Positions 56,697-64,000 of a stretch of DNA of 64,000 bases are shown here, piece after piece. Every line of letters begins with the position of its first letter. Positions within the stretch are counted from its first letter, which is position 1. The position numbers were made by a program, and so were the translations under genes. The notes beneath the pieces are model-generated. The model was not told where the DNA came from, made no database searches, and was given only the letters and a program-made list of their open reading frames with translations. This DNA comes from Mytilisepta virgata (lineage: Eukaryota > Mollusca > Bivalvia > Mytilida > Mytilidae): NCBI GenBank assembly GCA_028015205.1, contig CM051521.1, positions 88,636,513-88,700,512 of the forward strand, read 5' to 3'.

Positions 56697-56855
56697 TGAC
56701 TTCATGTGGACTTTTTTAAGATTTGGCTTCAACTATGACACGGTCCGAAATTCCTCTGACGTCAAGTGGCCCTTTTTAAAATTCGGTTTGATCTACGATA
56801 CAGTCCGAAATTCCTCCTACGTCAAGCGGCCCTTTTTTCTAAATTTGGATTGGAA
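56697..56855. repeat. Minisatellite, about 2.7 units of 60 bp
   Basis: Units beginning near 56697, 56757 and 56817 share gacgtcaagtgg, cccttttt and acagtccgaaattcct. The two overlapping plus-strand ORFs at 56704-56975 translate this repeat and are not believed to be genes. Confidence 0.75.
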
Positions 56856-57942
56856 GTATGGCCCCAGACAATTCAAAAACAGGCCACTTTACGTCAACGG
56901 TATATTGGATTATCTCAGGTACCAATGTCAATGCACAGTATATATATATTAAAATATCAAAAAAATTATTTCTAAAGGCTAACATTATGAAACGGTGAAA
57001 AGTAAGGGTCATATGCTGTCCTGTATTTTGCATAGAAAAGGCATCTTAAGTTCCCGAATAATCTCAGTTCTTTAACACTATATGAAAAGTCCGTCACATG
57101 GTTTAACAGGGAATTTCTCCAAGTATGATTTTACTACCTATATTCACTATTATGTAGGTTTCTTAAATAAATTTCAAATATAATTAAAACATTAATAAAT
57201 ATATAAATTGAGTGATTACAGCAGTAATGAAGCAGGTTATTCAATTATTTATTATGACTGTAGAGTATTTACTCTATCTAAATACACCTTTTAACGGCAA
57301 CAACTCTAGAATTCATTACTGGAAAAGTACATATGCATTTGATCATATCTGATTCGATTTCTACAATGAAATGGAATAATATGTGTTAAACAGAGCGCAC
57401 AGATTTTATAATGCAAATTTTATATTCATGATTTTTTTCTTTAGAGTCATTAGATATAAATACTTTTCATAAATAATGAATTTAATAAACAACTTTAAAT
57501 CGACTTCAATGAAAATGTCCACGCCAGGATTTAAACCGATTTATTACTAAATAACTGAATTAGTCTTAAAAACAGACCTAATTATAACATTCATCCTGTA
57601 CAAAAATTAAAATAACCAACAGTTAGTTCAAAACGAAACCTTCCGTAGGCATATTAAAACATGAAAATTGATTTCATAATTACAATTTTATTGTTAAAAC
57701 CACGATCCATAAGTGAAAAAAAACCCAAAGTTTAAGCATCTCCTCGAAACACTGGATGTTCTTTTTCATTGCTTGGTCTTTGGTAGAGTCGACGATGTAA
57801 GCTACATGTATATACATGTGCAACCATATTGATTAGCTACGTCGTGCGAATACCTCTCTTAAATTGGTAATCATGCAAATATAGAAATATAATGAATTTT
57901 AATTATAATGGAACAAGGTGAGTCACTGAAAATTATAGTAAC

Positions 57943-58155
57943 TTACTGGTTACGTACCGTCGTGTAGTATGTGACAAGACTGTTAGTCATCTGAGGATAA
58001 TGTCGTACAATCATGTTAAACATTAAAGTAATCATGTTATGATGAAGAGACTCATCGTTGGTATTAGGATTCCGAATGGCCTTCGTGACAACATTCAACA
58101 ACAAACAAAGAAGATACAAAATCCCTGACAATTGACAAAAATTACTACTATTCAC
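57943..58155 (-). CDS. Candidate 5' exon with signal-peptide-like start, unknown gene
   Basis: The frame opens with Met and about 20 residues rich in Leu and Val (Gly-Ile-Leu-Tyr-Leu-Leu-Cys-Leu-Leu-Leu) ending Thr-Lys-Ala, a good signal-peptide shape. About 40 polar residues follow. Possible donors follow at GTACGT (phase 0) and GTAAGT (phase 2). Neither phase fits the phase-1 entry of the first visible RET exon at 49886, so it is not simply the missing RET exon unless another exon lies between. No family was recognised. It may also be a chance ORF. Confidence 0.3.
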   Translation of the reverse strand: MNSSNFCQLSGILYLLCLLLNVVTKAIRNPNTNDESLHHNMITLMFNMIVRHYPQMTNSLVTYYTTVRNQ

Positions 58156-61100
58156 GATCTTAATGGTAGGAAACTGTATAAATGATTGAACACTGCATTT
58201 CTATTTGTTAACATTTAAATGCATTATACATAATTAAACATTTTTTTTTCAATTTAACACTTAGGATGAAGTTAATACATGGAGAAGCGGCCCTTATCTT
58301 TTATTTTCTATTTAATTTGAATCTTTCATCTGTGTATCTTACATTCCAAACCATTTCATTATGCTAAATTTCTTAATCCTTCACAGAGAGAAAAAATACA
58401 GGCATCGATAATCATAAATAAAGTAAATATACTTTAATAATTTTAATAAACTTAATTGGGTCAGCAAAAAGTTTAAATAAGTAATTATATGAATAATTCA
58501 ACAAAAATCAATTAATCTATTATACGTATTACAGTAACACAGTTTCAGCGTTTGTTACAATAGACAACATAAAAGCAAAATTTCCCTCTGCTTTTTTAGA
58601 TGACCGAGTTGAGAAAAATATACAAAGCGTAGGAAGAATCAGCTGTCATAAGTTGTGGAAACTGATCTCGTACATGACTTCCAATATTACAGGTTTTTTA
58701 TTGTTGCGATTTGTCATTGTACTTGTCATTCCGAAAGTATAAACACTATTTAATATAAAAATAATGCATTTCTTTCAACGTATATTCTTCTACGTAGCAG
58801 TGCTTACGGTTTATATATAGAACTATTAAATAATATGATAAAAATAGCCTTAATATGGCAAATTTTGCACGACCAATATTTTAACGTTGCCCTGGTCTCT
58901 ATGAAGTAATTTTAAAGATTTTAAAGTCAATATGAAAACAGGGCAATATGGAATTCCATACGTACCGGCAATTTGGAAACAGAACAATATGGAAGTCCAT
59001 ACGGACCGGTTTTACAGACTATTTTGTCATAAGGACTGGTCATACGGACCAGCTGTATGGACTGTTTAGATTATTTAATAAAAGTCTTACGAACTTGTTA
59101 ATTCTGTATTGGCCCTTTTATGTTTGTTTCGGGTGATTTTTATTGTGTTTTTTTCCATTTCCAACATTTTTTTTCTTTTTGTAATGTGATCTTCCTTATT
59201 CTGTCTTTCTGTTTTGTCGTATCCAAGTTAGGGCCTATATATTTCTCGAGATAGATTTTCAATTTTTTGTTATCGATAGTTTAAAATGTATAGAATTACA
59301 CTTAGTTATCATGCAGCGTTTTACCTCGTATTTACTTGACTGTTTTGTATTTGTTGACAATGGATCCTTCATAAGTTCACCATTGTCGGCCTCCGAATGA
59401 ATTTGGCGGGAAGAGGCTCGCGAGGGTAAAAAAGGGCAAATACTATGGCACAGAGGGAAAAAAGGAATATTTCTAAGGCATATACCCCGGCAGCTGTAAA
59501 AATGAACGAAATCTTGAAAATACATTAAAAATACACTTGATTTCAACCAATCAGAATTTAGGATCTTTATATAAGGTGTAATTAATATTGATGAAGGAAA
59601 AATCACCATACCAAAACTTTTCCATCTTATGACACGTAATATTTAAAGAGCCGACTTGTGTATACATGTACCCCTTATTAATGAATTATCAAAATACATG
59701 ATCGCAGTAATAATTTTCACCTGCACTGAGTCTATACCACCTAAATGATTGGTCACCATAAAGTTTTAAACGTTATGAAAAGGCTACATTTTGTCTTGAT
59801 TCGTTCAATTGTGTCCGTTTGATTTCTTTTCCATATTTTGAATTTTTGCCTTTTAAAATGTACCTGTGCATAATATCATATAAAAATCTGAAATAAAATT
59901 AATTTAAAAACTGGAAAATGGAAAATGTGATAAGAAAAGCGGAATATGTGTATATTGTAAGGAGACTCCTATAGCTTGTAAGCAAGATGTAAACAAACAA
60001 TAAAATGTACTATTGAAAGCCGGTTAAACAAAACAAGCCTTTAATTATTGTTATTTGCCATTGAACACTTCAAGGAATTGAATACAAATGGGCTTGAATA
60101 ATGGCTTGGACATACTTTTGCATAACAAATAGTCATTTTGTACTAAATGTTCAATTCACCATACGCAGAAGAATTTCCGTAATATATCATTAAAGTGCGT
60201 TGTTTGAAATTTCGATACTGGTTAAAATGATTTCTCTGGTAGATCTAACGGACGTGAAACAATATCTTCCTCTCAATATAGAATTCTTCACCAACTCTAT
60301 TTTTGATAGAAAACGGTAATGTATTTTAATCGGAACGACGATTTTATAATGGATTATAAAGTCGAAACTATCTTATCAAAATGATATTTTTTAATGTTTA
60401 TGTTAAATTGTTTTATGGAATACAAATAGCGGGATATAAATGTCTGTTTTGCCTATATCAAAACAATATTGAAAAATATTCACCACTCACTTGCGGTGAC
60501 ATACGTTTGTATGGCATGTGAAGTTGCGAAATTATTCACTTTCAACTTTACTTGAGAATTTGATTTTACCACCGTGTTTCCCCGTACAACGGATATTGCC
60601 GATAGTATAGATTGCGGTTTGTGTACCGCGAATTGGGATAGTCGAAGCGAGTAAACAAGAGATGCAGCAAGATGCTTGTAAAGATTTCACTTTTATATGT
60701 TGTTTTCTGTCATATATTTTAACATGCTGATATTTTCCAGTATATATTCAATTCGTATATATAATTATATTCTGATTATGACTTGTGTAACGAATGAATT
60801 TCAACATAGAAGTCAATGACCAACAAGAATAGACTAAAGTTATGTACGGCACATTGATCCTTACAAAATTAAGATATTAGTAAAATGCCTTCAAATTCTC
60901 ACATCTATTTAAAAAAAAATCGTTTGTGATTTGATTGTATATAATTATATCATATAATTATGGATTCACTCAAAAATTGGGGCTGTATTTGTTAAGATTC
61001 ATAGACGTACTTTTTTCCGTAAAGTGCTCTAATTTCTATATATGTATACGAATCTTTGTAAATACCACCAGTGTATCTCTATTTATTTGATATTTGAATA

Positions 61101-61549
61101 TACTACGGCCGAGAATGAAATTAAGTGGGATATGCCCACGAGACAAAAACCATCAAATCAACAGATGTGAAAAGTGATAAAAAGAGGGCATCGTTTAGCT
61201 TTCAACAAGGAACAGAACTATCACTGAACGACAAACTCTCTAAATGGCCCATCTGCATACAAAATATTTGGAGGTCTTATTCTGATACTTTATGTGATAT
61301 GGACGTAATCACGAAAACTAGTGCCAAATTTCATGAAGTCACTTAACTATGCAAATGCCATATGATACTGGCAATAAACACAAAATGTATAACAGGAAAG
61401 GTCAACAATAACATACCAATCAATCAAAGCAACCCGACTGAAAAAATGCCGTACAAAAAATAACATAAAGGAGTACAAAACACAAACATGAACACAATAG
61501 AGAGTCCCCCCCCTTATCTATCCTGACACTCTTGGGTATACAACATACT
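58156..61549. other. Gene-free AT-rich stretch
   Basis: Only short ORFs with no recognisable family. A local doubling of 'tatggaattccatacgtacc'-like words at about 58945-59060 is the only repeat noticed. Confidence 0.5.
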
Positions 61550-61760
61550 ATAAAAACCAATACAGTATGATTACCAACAAGGTGAGTGCTTGCTAGAACT
61601 GAAAATTGTGAATAATTTAGATAGCAGGGTCAGAATGTGCTCGTTTAAACTGTAAAACTAGCTAAGGCTTTCATAGCTGCAAGTCGGAAACTGTCGCTCT
61701 CCTAAACGAAAAATCTGAAATAACACTTCCTTAAAGGGTTTAATGCTATCTCGTCATAGA
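61550..61760 (+). repeat. Dispersed repeat fragment related to 2300-2510
   Basis: Shares tatgattaccaacaag, ctaaggctttcatagctg and gaaataacacttcctt with the U-unit sequence in the same order. Diverged and unbounded. Confidence 0.45.
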
Positions 61761-63020
61761 GTTTACACACTTTACGTCGTGGTGCAACTGTATAACAAGT
61801 ATTGGTGGACTAGATCTTATACCTTCTGAGATATGGACTTAATAAAAAAAGCTTAAACTTTGACGATCTCACTAAAAAATGAAACGGAAGTCAATATCAA
61901 ATGAGAAATGACAGCTGGTAGTGTAAAATAGTACAATTCTTGTTAAGTGTATATGCAATTCGCGTAGGATTGGATTTAAAAAATATAATTAATCTGCCAA
62001 TCCTAGAGATATGTAATCACATGAAACGATTAAAGCAAAATTTATGGATAATCTATCTCAAATTATTAGTACATATAAAAATTAAGTATAAAGTACAGCA
62101 TATTAAGTTTGAACGGAATCAATACAATACAGAGGTTTATTTTTCATAATGAATTTCTCGTATATTAAACAAACACAAAATATCATAGCTTGACATATTT
62201 GTAAATGATATTTATTGTCAAATTTTACTGCTTAAGCTGTTTGAGCTTAAAAAACCATTAAATGCATCTTAGTGGTATATCATTGAGCATATGGTAGAAG
62301 ATTATTGTGTATTTATCGCCATTATAATAAAGAATGTGAAGTATTTATTTTGTTCCTGAATAACGGGTAAACATCAATAATTTAATAAAGCATACAATAT
62401 TCAATTAAATAAAATTACAACGTACTGTTAAAATACCATAGCTTAATACCAAATCGATGAAATGTTTTCCTGTAAGGTCATATAAATGAATAATATATCA
62501 TTATTTGTTGAAAAGCGTGATCTTTTCATCTTTTTCTTTTTACCACTCAATGGTTTCTTTCAAAAATATCCGTTTAAAATTACTATATAAATGTCATAAA
62601 GTGAAGTTTAATTTTTCGTTAAATATCTGTAGTGGAAAAAATAATTCTTTTTTTGTAAAGTTCTCTACCAACAAATAACAAAGAAAGATGTCTTTGTTAC
62701 TCTTTGTTTACGTTTGCTCAGGGTATTTAACAACTGTTTCATTGATTTGTCCTGTATTAAGATACTCGACATTGTTAAACGAAGAAAGGGGGCTAAATTG
62801 ATATTTCTGTATATGCAGTATTTTGAACTAGAGGCCCTCGTGAGCTTGTACACCTCAACAATACAATGTAAATTGAAGGCCACACATCAAGAAATAAGGA
62901 TAATTATATTAACATTTCAACTCTTACTTGTTTATCTTTTGTTAGTTATCATCTTGGGATAACTGTGTACTATCCAGCAAGCCTTTGTCGACAAATCAAA
63001 GAAACAACTGTTTCATATAC

Positions 63021-63310
63021 ATATGAGCCACCCTGTTTCAGTCGATCTACTTTAACTGGTTCCGCCAAATAGTTTTACATATAAGCCACCCTGTTTCAGT
63101 CGATCTACTTTAACTGGTTCCGCTAAATAGTTTTACATATGAGCCACCCTGTTTCAGTCGATCTACTTTAACTGGTTCCGCCAAATAGTTTTACATATGA
63201 GCCACCCCGTTTCAGTCGATCTACTTTAACTGGTTCCGCCAAATAGTTTTACATATGAGCCACCCTGTTTCAGTCGATCTACTTTAACTGGTTCCGCCAA
63301 ATAGTTTTGA
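63021..63310. repeat. Minisatellite, five units of 58 bp
   Basis: The word agccaccc starts at 63026, 63084, 63142, 63200 and 63258, an exact 58-bp period. Units differ by only a few substitutions (ataagcc versus atgagcc, cgctaaa versus cgccaaa, ccccgtt versus ccctgtt). The motif gtttcagtcgatctactt is invariant. Confidence 0.97.
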
Positions 63311-64000
63311 AATCAACGTTTGCCTCCAGTTGACTTTATATAGTTTCGAATAAAATTTGAATTCATCACTTTTAATCTTAAATTCATTTTGGCTTTGGTA
63401 GCAATCGCATGCTTGCTTTCAACTACAAGCTTGGTCATTCACTAGATAACTTAGCTGTGTGTATTAAAACAAAAGAATTAGCACACATGCACATACAAAA
63501 TAAAATCATAAGCAAATATCTCCTCAATCTGATAAATATGAAGTACATCACCGCCAATATTTAGGCCATATGCATATTTTGTACTCTCTCTAATAAAGTT
63601 TGTTGCCAATAAAAATATTAATCAATTCCACATCTGATAGACAATGAAGAATTTCGTTAAATTAGGATCTTCTTCATAAATGAGCTGATAAACAGCTGAT
63701 ATCCACAGCTACAAAAAATGACCTGAATACCCGATACTTGATTCAGAAAAATTATATCGTCTTTTTTTTTAAAAGTACATCTATTTGATCTTCTCTTGGA
63801 AGAAATGAATTTTAAAAAATGCAAACTTTTGTGAAAAAAGGCAAGCTTAAAATTGTGTTGAAAAATGATTTGGTTGAAAATTTTAAAAAAGCAAATAGTA
63901 CTCTATTTGGAAAAAAAGATTGGGCCCCTCATGAATGCTGCCAAAACAGGATCCAAGATAACCTCCGCCATTAAAAATCAAATATTAAGGTGGATTCGAG
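63311..64000. other. No feature recognised
   Basis: AT-rich sequence to the window edge. No exon, repeat or RNA gene could be supported. Confidence 0.5.

Noticed and set aside
61125..61346. 73-codon plus-strand ORF starting Met-Gly-Tyr-Ala
   Set aside because: Composition is plausible for protein, but there is no signal, domain or splice context, and dispersed repeat sequence follows. Not supported enough to list.
63021..63310. CRISPR array
   Set aside because: Repeats are directly adjacent with no unique spacers, and the setting is eukaryotic. It is a minisatellite.

Overview
This window looks like nuclear DNA of a bivalve mollusc, most likely a mussel (Mytilidae). It is AT-rich, has GT-AG introns and long gene-poor stretches, and is crowded with inverted-repeat elements, frequent TACATGTA-like words and dispersed repeats of a kind I associate with mussel genomes. 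There are no bacterial-style operons. The organism call is inference from sequence style and gene content; no species marker was read.

Region 1 (1-20637) is a recent tandem duplication. A unit U (200-5704) is repeated almost base for base as U' (15249-20637). Between the copies lies P (5705-15248), a 9.5 kb giant palindrome with arms of about 4.2 and 4.5 kb around a 762 bp spacer. Each arm itself contains a smaller inverted repeat. The first 199 bases are the right end of another P copy, so the layout is (P)-U-P-U'-unique flank. Each U carries one intact three-exon plus-strand gene for a small secreted cysteine-rich protein with an antistasin-like cysteine pattern. Each U also carries a minus-strand coding relic with two in-frame stops and a hairpin repeat. 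U' has gained a tRNA-derived SINE with a perfect target-site duplication, for which U preserves the empty site.

Region 2 (23391-49886, minus strand) holds a nearly complete receptor tyrosine kinase gene that I identify as RET. Twenty coding exons could be delimited base by base. Their phases join into one open frame of 1,089 residues: cadherin-like domains, a cysteine-rich domain, a transmembrane helix, a split tyrosine kinase domain and a C-terminal tail. Only the exon encoding the signal peptide was not found. Introns hold several MITE-like inverted repeats, a three-copy tandem repeat and a LINE-type reverse-transcriptase fragment. Two exons have locally duplicated 3' splice sites.

Region 3 (49887-64000) has no confidently recognised gene. 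It contains a MITE with TA target duplications (51246-52048), a GC- and CpG-richer terminal-inverted-repeat element built of short 'atcgtagtgag' repeats (53047-53937), several minisatellites (54635-54860, 56697-56855, 63021-63310), and one minus-strand ORF with a signal-peptide-like start (57943-58155) that might be a 5' exon.

Nothing suggests a CRISPR array, rRNA, a canonical tRNA gene or an operon. The most unusual structure is the palindrome-of-palindromes P lying exactly at the junction of the gene duplication.
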